A stretch of DNA of 64,000 bases from Nocardia fusca NBRC 14340 (GCF_001618425.1 NZ_BDCU01000027.1:247062-311061); one strand, 5' to 3'. Counted from the stretch's first letter, positions 8,346 to 17,185 are shown. Numbers and translations are program-made. The notes: generated by a model from the letters alone, not told the origin.

Positions 8346-8435
8346 CACCTCTGGTCCTCTCTCGCAAGACCCGAGATTCGTTGTGGAAATCAGCGACCGT
8401 AGTCCGGACCACCACACGGAAGCTGGGACAACAAA

Positions 8436-8642
8436 TCATGAACGGTCGAAGATACCTCTACGCGCGGCGCTCAGGAACTGCTGCCATTCGGATTGAGGGA
8501 ATGAGAGCACAGGACCAGTCGGATTTTTGCTGTCCCGGACTCCAACCGTCCCAGCGCCCAGCCCCGCTACCTCGACGCAATCCCTAGAGGGCCCGCTGTG
8601 TCGGCTCTTGAACCAACGCGCCTCGCTCAGGTCACTCTTCAC
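8436..8642 (-). CDS. DUF397 domain protein
   Basis: This 68-residue intact member of the DUF397 family shows the core W-F-K-S at residues 10-13, the central DCVEVAGL, VGVRDSKNPTGPVL and the terminal W-x-x-F-L. DUF397 proteins are small actinobacterial partners of XRE/DUF5753 regulators (the WhiJ-type arrangement in Streptomyces) and are sometimes compared to toxin-antitoxin pairs. It starts with GTG at 8640-8642, overlapping the TGA of the XRE gene by four bases, so the two are co-translated. The frameshifted paralogue follows directly. Confidence 0.9.
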   Translation of the reverse strand: MKSDLSEARWFKSRHSGPSRDCVEVAGLGAGTVGVRDSKNPTGPVLSFPQSEWQQFLSAARRGIFDRS

Positions 8643-9526
8643 GTCTCGAACTCCTTCGCAACCTTCGCGATGAACGCTCTGGTTTCCTGCTCGCTCAACG
8701 CTACACGCTCGATCGCCTCGGCGGCGGCTCGATACTGCATGACCTCCTCCCGCCGTTCGAGGTAGAGACTGCCGGTGAAGCCTTCCACATAGACCACCGG
8801 CGGGTCCGTCAAACGAGTGTTGGGTAGCACTTCGAATTCGAGGAACACGAAGGAACGCACGAGAAGGCCCACCAGACTGCGCGCCCGGAAGGGCACGACG
8901 CGAACACTGACATTCGCCGCTTCGCTGAGTGCAAGGAGGTGGTTCAGCTGGCGCGGCATAACCGCCGAGCCGCCCACTCCATGCCGCAGTACCGCCTCGG
9001 ACAAGAGCGCGTTGAACTGGAACTTGCTGTTACGCAGATTATTCAATCGCTGTTCAGACACCGCTATGCGACGTTCGACGTCACCGGGTGCCAATTGCGG
9101 GCTTTCGGTCCAGATCATCTCGCGCCGGTACTCCGGGATCTGCATCAGCCCGGGAAGCAACGTCTCCTGCCATGTAGTCACCCGTGTGGCGGACTCCTCC
9201 AGCGCAAGGTAGTGGTTGAAATCCGCAGGAATTTCGTCGGCGTAAGCCCGCCACCACCCACCTCCGCTCTGCTTCGCCGTCCGCGAATCCTCCAGCAGAT
9301 CCAGCAGGAACCGGCGTTCCTCGTCCGAGGCGCCGTACCGATCGCACAGACCGTTGATCTGCAACGACGTGGGCCGCGACGCGTGCCCGTCTTCCATGCG
9401 GCCGATCGTCTGGGGACTCACTTCGATGGCGCGGGCCGCGGCGGCCTGGCTGGTACCGCCGCGTTCCCGCAGCCGGCGCAGTTCGCGGCCGAGTGCTCGT
9501 TTCGGGAGTGTGGATCCACCCGCCAT
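8639..9526 (-). CDS. XRE family regulator with DUF5753 domain (WhiJ-type)
   Basis: This 295-residue regulator starts at the ATG at 9524-9526 (MAGGSTLPKRALGRELRRLR). The in-frame extension to 9925 runs through intergenic sequence. Residues about 12-70 form a helix-turn-helix (GGTSQAAAARAIEVSPQTIG), and residues about 110-285 form the DUF5753 ligand domain (WQETLLPGLMQIPEYRREMI, VRVVPFRARS). Such regulators control development or antibiotic genes in Streptomyces together with a DUF397 partner, which here overlaps its stop codon. Three TGTGGAAC motifs in the upstream divergent region could be its operators. Confidence 0.9.
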   Translation of the reverse strand: MAGGSTLPKRALGRELRRLRERGGTSQAAAARAIEVSPQTIGRMEDGHASRPTSLQINGLCDRYGASDEERRFLLDLLEDSRTAKQSGGGWWRAYADEIPADFNHYLALEESATRVTTWQETLLPGLMQIPEYRREMIWTESPQLAPGDVERRIAVSEQRLNNLRNSKFQFNALLSEAVLRHGVGGSAVMPRQLNHLLALSEAANVSVRVVPFRARSLVGLLVRSFVFLEFEVLPNTRLTDPPVVYVEGFTGSLYLERREEVMQYRAAAEAIERVALSEQETRAFIAKVAKEFET

Positions 9527-9832
9527 TTTCTTACCTTCCCTAATTATCGAATTCCTTTGTGGAACACTCCGGCCCGGAACACAATGCCGGAAGTGGCCCG
9601 GCACGGAGGCCGGGCCGATCGGGCAAGAATCTCCACCGAGGCGGTTCCACATATCGCGCTGTTCCGGTCTACTGATTTCGCGCCCGGCGCAGGAAATCCC
9701 CCGGAATCCATTGGGTGACACTGGCTCCACGGCCTGGAGAGTTGTGGAACCGGTGGTCCGATCGTGGCCGCTACTCCCTATCGGACCCTGCGCCGGGCTG
9801 CACCCCATCGCCTCTGGAGGAAAGGCGGAGCC
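9527..9832 (+). promoter_or_regulatory. Divergent promoter region with three TGTGGAAC motifs
   Basis: This 306-base stretch separates the XRE gene from the divergent recombinase-like pair and holds no gene. On the minus strand a GATAAT (9543-9548) sits just upstream of the XRE ATG and could be a -10 box. The octamer TGTGGAAC occurs at 9558-9565 and 9743-9750, and inverted at 9644-9651. Two ends near the divergent genes and one in the middle would suit autoregulation by the XRE protein. This is pattern only. Confidence 0.35.
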
Positions 9833-10162
9833 ATGCCCGTTGCGATCGTATACCTGAACAAAAGTCTCTGCGGCACAAAGCAAGAGCATCTCGAGACCGA
9901 ATGCCGCGATTTCGCCCGCGCACACGGATTCGCCATCGCCCGGGTGGTGGTGGAATCCGGAGTGGATGTGCTGCCGTGGACATTACGGAAATCGGAATTG
10001 CTCGGTGGCGACGCGATTGTGACACCGACCGTGGAACATATCGGCTTCCGCGCACCGGTGGTGCTCGAGCGGTACGGTCTGATGGTCGTCCACCCTTACG
10101 GGTGGTACCGCCATGGCGAGGTGGACCGGTGGATACCGGCGACACCCGAGGTCTATCGGTGA
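9833..10162 (+). CDS. Small protein resembling the N-terminal part of a serine recombinase (first of pair)
   Basis: This 109-residue protein starts at ATG 9833, behind GGCGGAG. The first strand reads AIVYLNKSLCG, placing Ser five positions after Tyr as in the Y-A-R-V-S active site of serine resolvases. However, Asn stands where the catalytic Arg should be and no DNA-binding domain follows. Then come a helix (EHLETECRDFARAHG) and a second strand (IARVVVESG), a Rossmann-like alternation. It overlaps the next, similar gene by GTGA. Function unknown; a ligand- or protein-binding relic of the fold is likely. Confidence 0.6.
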   Translation: MPVAIVYLNKSLCGTKQEHLETECRDFARAHGFAIARVVVESGVDVLPWTLRKSELLGGDAIVTPTVEHIGFRAPVVLERYGLMVVHPYGWYRHGEVDRWIPATPEVYR

Positions 10163-10560
10163 CCGATCACGAACCCGGCGGGGACACGAACGTTTCCCTT
10201 CCCGCACCGGGCGGACAGCCGACTGCTATCGGTTACCTGCGCACCGATTTGTGCGGGCATCGCGGATTCACCACCGCGCGACTGCGGCTGGCCGCCCTCG
10301 CCCACGGCTACCGGCTCCGCTGGCTGGTCGAACTCCCGGCCGACCCCCGTCCGGACCATCTCACGACACTCCGCGCCACGCTGGACCGGACCGGAGCCGA
10401 CGCGGTGATCGTCGCGGCGACGACGCACCTACCCGGCAGACAGCTACGCGCCTTGCGCACCCTCACACCGGTGATCGTGGACGCCACCGTGCTACCCGAA
10501 ACCCATGGGCTCCTCGCTCGTCTGTGCTCACTTCTCGGCCGAGATCCGCTACAACGCTGA
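10159..10560 (+). CDS. Small protein resembling the N-terminal part of a serine recombinase (second of pair)
   Basis: This 133-residue protein starts with GTG at 10159, which overlaps the stop of the first paralogue (GTGA). The strand AIGYLRTDLCG keeps the Tyr-x-Arg of serine resolvases but has Asp in place of the nucleophilic Ser. A helix (RLRLAALAHGY), strand (RLRWLVELP), helix (LTTLRATLDRTG) and strand (ADAVIVAAT) follow as in the resolvase catalytic domain. No C-terminal DNA-binding domain is present. The last 12 bases overlap the 3' end of egtE on the other strand. Confidence 0.6.
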   Translation: MTDHEPGGDTNVSLPAPGGQPTAIGYLRTDLCGHRGFTTARLRLAALAHGYRLRWLVELPADPRPDHLTTLRATLDRTGADAVIVAATTHLPGRQLRALRTLTPVIVDATVLPETHGLLARLCSLLGRDPLQR

Positions 10561-11721
10561 GACGGCACCGATGAACCGGTCGAGTTCGTCGTAGCCGACG
10601 AAACAGTGCGGGGACGCCCGGACCACCGAATCCAGACCGCGGGCGGACATATCGAGCAGCGTGGACCCGCGGTGGCTGACCGTCACTGTGATGTCCTTGC
10701 CCAGCAGCCGGTCCCGGACCTCCACCGGCGCCGTTCCGGCCACCGTGAACGAGACGATGCCGCTGTGCTCCACCCCCAGATCGCGGACCGTCACCGCGGG
10801 CAGGTCACCGAGCGCGCCGCGCAGGTACTCGGCGCGTTCGGCGACGGCCGCGTACACCTCCTCCGGACCGAGTTCGAGCAGGTAGCGCACCGCCGCACCG
10901 AGCCCGAGCCGGGCCGCGACATCGTGCTCCCAGAACTCGAAGCGGGACGCGTCCGGAGCCATCCGGTACTCCTGCGGACCGGTCCACTGGGCGCTGTGCA
11001 GATCGAGCCGGCCCGGTTCCATCGCGGCCGCCAACTCGGGCCGCAGGTAGAGGAACCCGGTGCCCCGGGGCCCCCGCAACCATTTGCGTCCGGTGGCCGA
11101 CAGCGCGTCCACCCCGAGTTCGGCGACATCCAGCGGCAGCTGGCCGGCGGACTGGCAGGCGTCGAGCAGGACGAACGCGCCCGCCTCCCGCGCGATCCGC
11201 GCCGCGGCGGCCACCGGGTTCACCAGCCCGCCGTTGGTGGGCACGTGCAACAGCGAGACCAGCCGCACCCGGTCGTCCATCATCGCGGCCAGTGCGTCGA
11301 GATCGATCCGGCCCACGTCGTCGCTGGGGATCTGCTCGACCCGGGCGCCGGTGGCCCGCGCGCGTTGCAGGGCGGCGATGGCATTGCTGGCGTAGTCGGC
11401 CCCGGAGAGCAGGATCCGGTCGCCGGGATGTAGCGGAACGGCGTAGAAGAAGTCCGACCAGCCGCGGGTGGCGCTGTCGTTGAGGGCGATGGTGTCGGGG
11501 GTGGTGTTCAGCAGGGTCGCTATCGCGTCCTTCACCCCGGCGAGATCGGCGAGGCATTCGTTCGCGGCCCGGTACCCGCCGATCTCGGCCTCACGCCGCA
11601 GATGGGCGATCATCGTCTCGGTGACCACCCGCGGCGGAAGCGAGGACCCCGCGCTGTCCAGGAAAACGGCCCCGGCCCCGACCCCGGGCGTATCGTCGCG
11701 TACTCGCTGCTCATCGACCAT
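10549..11721 (-). CDS. egtE: EgtE, PLP-dependent C-S lyase of ergothioneine synthesis
   Basis: This 390-residue class V aminotransferase-fold enzyme has PLP Lys213 in SATGRKWLRGPRGTGF, the Asp of LLDACQSAGQ for the pyridine nitrogen, and an N-terminal VFLDSAGSSLPP. EgtE cleaves hercynylcysteine sulfoxide to give ergothioneine, pyruvate and ammonia. The start is ATG 11719-11721, because upstream sequence to 12177 is antisense to egtA. It is transcribed away from egtA-D, whereas mycobacteria keep egtABCDE on one strand; the 214-base gap to egtA probably holds both promoters. Context makes the assignment strong, since similar cysteine desulfurase-like proteins exist elsewhere. Confidence 0.88.
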   Translation of the reverse strand: MVDEQRVRDDTPGVGAGAVFLDSAGSSLPPRVVTETMIAHLRREAEIGGYRAANECLADLAGVKDAIATLLNTTPDTIALNDSATRGWSDFFYAVPLHPGDRILLSGADYASNAIAALQRARATGARVEQIPSDDVGRIDLDALAAMMDDRVRLVSLLHVPTNGGLVNPVAAAARIAREAGAFVLLDACQSAGQLPLDVAELGVDALSATGRKWLRGPRGTGFLYLRPELAAAMEPGRLDLHSAQWTGPQEYRMAPDASRFEFWEHDVAARLGLGAAVRYLLELGPEEVYAAVAERAEYLRGALGDLPAVTVRDLGVEHSGIVSFTVAGTAPVEVRDRLLGKDITVTVSHRGSTLLDMSARGLDSVVRASPHCFVGYDELDRFIGAVSAL

Positions 11722-11935
11722 GTATGCGAGCCTATGCCGGATCTGTGACCCCTTCGCGCCGAAAACGTGTCCGCCCCCGTCGCTACTCTGGATTCCACGC
11801 GAGGTCCGACCGGCCCACCCGCCCGGCCGGTGCCCCTCCGTCGATCGGAGACGAACCGACAACCGAACACCTGCTCGGTCAGTACCCGGACCGAGCTCGA
11901 GACACGAACCAGCGAGAAGCCGCACGGAGGTTGGT

Positions 11936-13312
11936 ATGGCGGTCACGCTCGAACATCCGGAATCGACCAGCGACCTGTCAGCACACCCGGCCCTGTCCAG
12001 CCGCGCGGCGGCCGAAGCCTTTCTCGGGGGCGTCTGTTTCAAAGTGGGCCCGCCCGGGCTCATCGGCGCCGAACTCGAATGGTTCACCGTCTGCCGTACC
12101 GGGCGTACGGCCCGCCGCGGCGCACGACGGCCCGCCCCGGACGAGACCCACCATCTGTTGACCGGGCCCCGGCCCATGACCGAACTGCTGGCCCAGGCCC
12201 TGGGCCCCTACGCACCCCGCGCCATCGCGCCCGATTCCCCCGCCCTCCCGCTACCCGGCGGCAGCCGGGTCACCGTCGAACCCGGCGGGCAGATCGAACT
12301 CTCCAGCATCGCCGTCCCCGACGCCGCCGACCTCTGTGCCCGGCTCCGCGCCGACGAACAGCGGCTGCGCGAACTCCTCGGCACCCGGTCCATCCGGATG
12401 GTCGCCGCCGCCGCCGATCCGGCCCGCACCCCCCGATGTCAGCTGGGGCTACCGCGGTACCAGGCGATGGAGCACTACTTCACCCGCATCGGCCCCTACG
12501 GGCGGCTGATGATGAGCAATACGGCGGCCGCCCAGGTCAGCGTCGATATCGGCGCCGACCACGCCGACCTCACCGCCCGCTGGACCGCCCTGCACGCCGT
12601 CGGTCCCGCCCTGATCGCCGCTTTCGCGTGCTCGCCGGTGCTGCGTGGGGCACCCACCGGCGAGTGGGCCTCCCAGCGCATGCGCACCTGGCTGCACCTG
12701 GATCCGGCCCGCGCCTGCCCGCCGGTCGCCGACTGGCCCGATCCGGTCACCGGCTATGCGCGCTGGGCGCTGGACGCCCCGCTGCTGTGTATCCGCCGGC
12801 CCGAGGCCGCCGGACGGGTCGCCTGGGCGGCGCCGCCGGACGTGACCTTCGGCGACTGGTTGTCCGGCGCCTTGGACGAGGTGATCGGCCGCCGTCCCGA
12901 TATCGGCGACCTCGAATACCACCTGACCACACTGTTCCCGCCGGTCCGGCCCGCCGGATACTTCGAGGTCCGCTATCTCGACGCGCAGCCCGGCGACGGG
13001 TGGACGGTCCCGATCACCGTCGTCGACGCCCTGCTGTCCACTCCGGCCGCTGTCGCGGACGCGACGGCCGCGGCGGGCGCCACGGTCGGACGCTGGCACG
13101 ACGCCGCCCGGCACGGCCTCGCCGAGCCGGAGCTGCGGGCAGCGGCCGTCGCCGTCCTGGAGGCCGCCGCCGCCCACAGTCCCCGTCCGGAACCCCGGCT
13201 GTATGCCGCCATCCGCCGGTGCGCCGCCGGGCGGCCACCACAGGACGAGTCCGGCCGTGGCGCACCGGCGCACCCCACCGATCCCCCGTCGACGAGCGGA
13301 GCAGCATCGTGA
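11936..13312 (+). CDS. egtA: EgtA, glutamate-cysteine ligase of ergothioneine synthesis
   Basis: This 458-residue enzyme starts at ATG 11936 with GGAGG five bases upstream. EgtA joins glutamate and cysteine to gamma-glutamylcysteine, the sulfur donor for EgtB. The glutamate-cysteine ligase fold shows in IGAELEWFTV (metal/glutamate-binding Glu), TVEPGGQIELSS, MMSNTAAAQVSVDIG and PVRPAGYFEVRYLDAQPGD. The C-terminal 60 residues are Ala/Pro rich. The stop overlaps the GTG of egtB (GTGA). It is the first gene of the egtABCD operon. Confidence 0.93.
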   Translation: MAVTLEHPESTSDLSAHPALSSRAAAEAFLGGVCFKVGPPGLIGAELEWFTVCRTGRTARRGARRPAPDETHHLLTGPRPMTELLAQALGPYAPRAIAPDSPALPLPGGSRVTVEPGGQIELSSIAVPDAADLCARLRADEQRLRELLGTRSIRMVAAAADPARTPRCQLGLPRYQAMEHYFTRIGPYGRLMMSNTAAAQVSVDIGADHADLTARWTALHAVGPALIAAFACSPVLRGAPTGEWASQRMRTWLHLDPARACPPVADWPDPVTGYARWALDAPLLCIRRPEAAGRVAWAAPPDVTFGDWLSGALDEVIGRRPDIGDLEYHLTTLFPPVRPAGYFEVRYLDAQPGDGWTVPITVVDALLSTPAAVADATAAAGATVGRWHDAARHGLAEPELRAAAVAVLEAAAAHSPRPEPRLYAAIRRCAAGRPPQDESGRGAPAHPTDPPSTSGAAS

Positions 13313-14649
13313 CCCTCACCCCGCCGAACGCCGACCTCATCGAGACCGAGCGCCTGCGCGAGCACATCGCGGCCACCCTCATCCGGGCCCGGCGACGCAC
13401 CGCCGCGCTCACCGACTGCCTGGACGAAGCCGAATTGCGCGCCCAGCATTCGCCGCTGATGAGCCCACTGGTCTGGGATCTGGCCCATATCGGCAGCCAG
13501 GAGGAGTTGTGGCTGGTCCGTGATGTCGGCCGCCGGGACCCGGTGCGCCCCGATATCGACGAGCTGTACGACGCGTTCAAACACGCGCGCCCGAGCCGGC
13601 CGCAGCTGCCGCTGCTGGGCCCGGACGAGGCCCGCGGCTATGTCGGCACAGTACGCGACAAGGTGTGGGATGTGCTGGACCGCAGCCCGCTCCAGGGCGA
13701 CCGGCTGGTCGCGGGCGGTTTCGCGTTCGGGATGATCGCCCAGCACGAACAGCAGCACGACGAGACCATGCTCGCCACACACCAGCTGCGCACCGGGGCA
13801 CCGGCCCTGACCGCTCCCGCCCCGCCCACCGCCCGCACGGCGGTGCGCGGTGAGGTGGTGATCCCGGCCGGTGAGTTCGTGATGGGCACCTCCACCGATC
13901 CCTGGGCGCTGGACAACGAACGGCCCGCGCATCCGGTGCACGTCCCCGCGTTCGCGATCGACGCGGCACCCATCAGCAACGCGCAGTATCTCGCGTTCGT
14001 CGCCGACGGCGGCTACGAGCGGCGGGAGCTGTGGTCCGAGCGCGGCTGGGCGCACCGGCACGAGGCCGGGCTCACCGCACCGCAGTTCTGGGAACGCGAT
14101 ACCGACGGCCGGTGGTGGCGGCGGGTGTTCGGGGCGCTGCGGCCGCTGCGTCCGGAACAGCCGGTGGTGCACGTGTGCTGGTTCGAGGCCGAGGCCTATG
14201 CGAACTGGGCCGGTAAACGGCTGCCCACCGAGGCGGAATGGGAGAAGGCGGCCCGCTACGACCCGGACACCGGACGCACCCGCGCCTTCCCGTGGGGCGA
14301 TGCGGAACCGGGTTCCACTCACGCCAATCTCGGCCAGCGGCATCTGGAGCCGGCCGATATCGGCGCCTATCCCGTGGGCGCCTCACCCGCCGGAGTACAC
14401 CAGCTGATCGGCGATGTCTGGGAGTGGACCTCCTCCGGCTTCCAGCCGTACCCCGGCTTCCACGCCTTCCCGTACCGGGAGTATTCGGAGGTGTTCTTCG
14501 GCGGCGACTACCGGGTGCTGCGCGGCGGCTCCTTCGGTACCGATCCGGTCGCCTGCCGCGGCACTTTCCGGAACTGGGATCATCCGATCCGCCGGCAGAT
14601 ATTCTCCGGTTTCCGGCTGGCCCGCACCGTGGGCCCGGAAGAGATCTGA
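13309..14649 (+). CDS. egtB: EgtB, hercynine oxygenase (sulfoxide synthase)
   Basis: This is a 446-residue non-haem iron enzyme that joins gamma-glutamylcysteine to hercynine and oxidises the product to the sulfoxide. The N-terminal DinB-like domain supplies the iron facial triad: His60 (WDLAHIGSQ) with His146 and His150 (AQHEQQHDE). The C-terminal formylglycine-generating-enzyme-type domain (about 185-446) is visible in VVIPAGEFVMGTSTDPWALD, KRLPTEAEWEKAARY, GDVWEWTSSGF and RVLRGGSFGTD. It starts with GTG at 13309 inside the end of egtA, and its stop overlaps the egtC start by one base. Confidence 0.96.
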   Translation: MTLTPPNADLIETERLREHIAATLIRARRRTAALTDCLDEAELRAQHSPLMSPLVWDLAHIGSQEELWLVRDVGRRDPVRPDIDELYDAFKHARPSRPQLPLLGPDEARGYVGTVRDKVWDVLDRSPLQGDRLVAGGFAFGMIAQHEQQHDETMLATHQLRTGAPALTAPAPPTARTAVRGEVVIPAGEFVMGTSTDPWALDNERPAHPVHVPAFAIDAAPISNAQYLAFVADGGYERRELWSERGWAHRHEAGLTAPQFWERDTDGRWWRRVFGALRPLRPEQPVVHVCWFEAEAYANWAGKRLPTEAEWEKAARYDPDTGRTRAFPWGDAEPGSTHANLGQRHLEPADIGAYPVGASPAGVHQLIGDVWEWTSSGFQPYPGFHAFPYREYSEVFFGGDYRVLRGGSFGTDPVACRGTFRNWDHPIRRQIFSGFRLARTVGPEEI

Positions 14650-15485
14650 TGTGCCGGCACATCGGCTATGTGGGCACCCCGGTGCCGGTGGGCGAAGTGC
14701 TCACCCGCGGCCCGCATTCGCTGCGTACCCAGGCCTGGGCGCCCCGTGAAATGCGCGGCGGCGGCACGATCAACGCCGACGGCTTCGGCGTCGCCTGGTG
14801 GGGTCCGGACGCGGCCTCGGTGACCCGCTACCGCAACGCCGATCCCATTTGGACCGATCCCGCGGTGGACGAGGTACTGCCCCAGCTGACCGCGCACGCC
14901 GTCCTCGGATCGGTCCGCTCGGCCACGGTCGGTATGCCGGTGGAGCGCGCGGCGTGCGCGCCGTTCTGCTGGGAGAACTGGGCGTTCAGCCACAACGGGG
15001 TGGTGCCCGGGTGGCGTTCGGTGCTCACCGCCGTCCTGTCCGATCTCGATATGGCCGCCACCCGAGCCGGAATGACCCGCCGCTACGAGACCAGTCACCT
15101 CCTCGAAGCCGAGGCGCTGACCGATTCCGCCGCACTATGGGTACTGCTACGCAAGCTGCTCGACCCCGAACCCCCGGCCGGCCTCGCCGAAACTCCCGCC
15201 ACGGCCCTGCGCCTGCTGGTCACCGGGGTGCTGCACCACGCGCCCGACGCCCGGGTGAACCTGTTGCTCGGCAACGGCACGGCGCTGTGGGCCACGACCT
15301 GTCACCACTCGCTGTACGCGCTGATCGGCGACGAATTCGCCGTGCTGTCCTCCGAACCCTACGACGACGACACCCGGTGGCAGCAGCTGCCGGATCGCAG
15401 TCTCGTCTGTGCCGAACCCGGCGAGCTGAGCGTCGAAATGCTCGACCTCGGCCGATCACCCGCGACCGAAAGCCTGCCCCTATGA
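14649..15485 (+). CDS. egtC: EgtC, class II glutamine amidotransferase-type gamma-glutamyl hydrolase
   Basis: This is a 278-residue Ntn hydrolase. After removal of Met the N-terminal Cys2 (MCRHIGYVG) is the nucleophile that removes glutamate from gamma-glutamyl-hercynylcysteine sulfoxide. The oxyanion and substrate regions of the family are visible in NADGFGVAWW, VRSATVGMPVERAACAPF and WAFSHNGVVPGW. The ATG at 14649 shares one base with the egtB stop, and its own TGA overlaps the egtD start (ATGA), so all four genes are translationally coupled. Some bacteria lack egtA/egtC and use free cysteine; here both are present. Confidence 0.95.
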   Translation: MCRHIGYVGTPVPVGEVLTRGPHSLRTQAWAPREMRGGGTINADGFGVAWWGPDAASVTRYRNADPIWTDPAVDEVLPQLTAHAVLGSVRSATVGMPVERAACAPFCWENWAFSHNGVVPGWRSVLTAVLSDLDMAATRAGMTRRYETSHLLEAEALTDSAALWVLLRKLLDPEPPAGLAETPATALRLLVTGVLHHAPDARVNLLLGNGTALWATTCHHSLYALIGDEFAVLSSEPYDDDTRWQQLPDRSLVCAEPGELSVEMLDLGRSPATESLPL

Positions 15486-16453
15486 CCCAGCCGATCGTGG
15501 AAGTCCATCTCACCGACGCCGACCTGACCGAGGCGCTACGCGCCGACGCGCGGCGCGGCCTCACCGCGAGCCCGAAATGGCTGCCGCCGAAATGGTTCTA
15601 CGATGCCCGCGGCAGCGAACTGTTCGAGCAGATCACCGCGCTGCCCGAGTACTACCCCACCCGCACCGAACGCGCCCTGCTGGAAACGGTCGCTCCGGCG
15701 ATCGCCCGCACCGCGCAGGCGGAGGTCCTGGTCGAACTGGGGTCGGGGTCGGCGGCCAAGACCCGAATCCTGCTGAACGCCCTCACCTCGGAGGGGCCCC
15801 TCAAAACCTATGTCCCACAGGATGTCTCGGACACCGCCCTCCGGGCTTCGACGGACGAGGTGGCGGCGGAGTTCCCCGGCCTGGCGGTCCACGGGGTGGT
15901 CAGTGATTTCACCGACACCCTGGGTACGCTGCCGCGCGGCGGACGCCGGATGATCGCGTTCCTCGGCGGGACCATCGGCAATATGGTCCCCGACGAACGC
16001 GCCGAATTCCTCACCGGTATCCACGATGTCCTCGAGCCGGGCGAACAACTCCTGCTGGGCGCGGGCCTGGTGGTGGATCCGGGAATCATGGTCCCCGCCT
16101 ACGACGATGCCGCCGGCATCACCGCGGATTTCAACCGCAATGTGCTGCGGGTCCTCAATTCCCGGCTACGTGCCGATTTCGACCCGGAGGCCTTCCACCA
16201 TATCGCGCACTGGGATGCCGGTAACGAATGGATCGAAATGCGGCTGGAAGCCACCCGGGAGATGGAGGTCACGGTCGCCGATCTCGGTTTCACCGCACGT
16301 TTCGCCCGGGGCGAGCAGATACGTACCGAGATCTCCGCGAAGTTCCGGCTGCCCACGCTCGACCGCGAACTGCGCGGCGCCGGTTTCGCCACCGAACACG
16401 CGTGGACCGATCCCGACAATCGATTCGCCCTCGTTCTCGCGGCCCGAATCTGA
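15482..16453 (+). CDS. egtD: EgtD, L-histidine N-alpha-methyltransferase
   Basis: This 323-residue SAM-dependent enzyme trimethylates histidine to hercynine. The SAM-binding Gly-rich loop is residues 84-93 (VELGSGSAAK). Other family features are PKWLPPKWFYDARGSELFE near the N-terminus, ALPEYYPTRTE, FLGGTIGN, and the C-terminal LRVLNSRLRADFD and RTEISAKF segments. The start (ATG 15482) overlaps the egtC stop by four bases. It is the last gene of the operon and is followed by a complex hairpin region before the convergent pth. Confidence 0.96.
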   Translation: MTQPIVEVHLTDADLTEALRADARRGLTASPKWLPPKWFYDARGSELFEQITALPEYYPTRTERALLETVAPAIARTAQAEVLVELGSGSAAKTRILLNALTSEGPLKTYVPQDVSDTALRASTDEVAAEFPGLAVHGVVSDFTDTLGTLPRGGRRMIAFLGGTIGNMVPDERAEFLTGIHDVLEPGEQLLLGAGLVVDPGIMVPAYDDAAGITADFNRNVLRVLNSRLRADFDPEAFHHIAHWDAGNEWIEMRLEATREMEVTVADLGFTARFARGEQIRTEISAKFRLPTLDRELRGAGFATEHAWTDPDNRFALVLAARI

Positions 16454-16489
16454 GCCGGAACCCCACAAGATCGAATGGTCGACATCGGT

Positions 16490-16602
16490 GGTCGGGGCCC
16501 GCCCCGGTTCTGGAGCGACAGAGCGAACGAGCGCAGCGACTGAGCTCCGGAGTGAAGAACCGGGGTCACGAGGGCCCCGACCCGCGGCGCCGGAGGCGCC
16601 GC
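16490..16602. terminator. Compound inverted repeat between convergent egtD and pth
   Basis: A long stem pairs 16490-16510 (GGTCGGGGCCC then GCCCCGGTTC) with 16557-16582, interrupted by a small bulge. A second, perfect 8-bp hairpin follows at 16584-16602 (GCGGCGCC, loop GGA), trailed by AAATAAC on the plus strand. It is well placed to end the egt operon and the opposing pth transcript. The second hairpin resembles the GC-rich end of the repeat at 32837-32925. Confidence 0.6.
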
Positions 16603-16609
16603 AAATAAC

Positions 16610-17185
16610 TCAGTGCAGTTGGTTCTGCGCGGCTTCCAGGCCCACCCGCAGCAGTAGTTCCACGGCGTCGGCGGCCTGCTCCACCACGGTCGGGAGCTCT
16701 TTGCGCTCGACCGACGAAAAGGGCTTCAGCACGTAGTCGGCCGGGTCCTGCCGGCCGGGCGGCCGCCCGATACCGATCCGGGTCCGCAGATAATCCTTGC
16801 TGGTGAGGGCCCCCGACACCGACCGCAGGCCGTTGTGCCCGCCCTCACCGCCGCCACGTTTGAGCCGGATCTCACCGAACGGGATATCCAACTCGTCGTG
16901 GATCACCACGACCTCGGTGGGCGGGACGGAGAAGAACCGGGCCAGCGCCGCCACCGACCGGCCGGACAGGTTCATATACGACCGCGGTTTCGCGATCAGC
17001 ACCTGCCGTCCGTCCAGGCGGGCCTGCAGCAGATCGGCGCCCGATTTCTTGTGGGCGGTGAACCGGCCGCCGACCCGCTGCGCGAGCGAGTCGGCGACCA
17101 GGAAGCCCACATTGTGCCGGGTGCGCTCATAGGCGGGACCCGGATTACCCAGGCCGACGACGAGCGCCGGCGCGGTATCGGCCAT
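16610..17185 (-). CDS. pth: Peptidyl-tRNA hydrolase
   Basis: This 191-residue cytosolic enzyme releases tRNA from prematurely dropped peptidyl-tRNA. The catalytic His24 lies in YERTRHNVGF, substrate-binding residues in PRSYMNLSGRSV and VIHDELDIPFGEIRLKRGG, and a GGHNGLRS loop is present. Length is normal for the family. It lies 18 bases downstream of rplY on the same strand, the usual actinobacterial pair. Confidence 0.97.
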   Translation of the reverse strand: MADTAPALVVGLGNPGPAYERTRHNVGFLVADSLAQRVGGRFTAHKKSGADLLQARLDGRQVLIAKPRSYMNLSGRSVAALARFFSVPPTEVVVIHDELDIPFGEIRLKRGGGEGGHNGLRSVSGALTSKDYLRTRIGIGRPPGRQDPADYVLKPFSSVERKELPTVVEQAADAVELLLRVGLEAAQNQLH

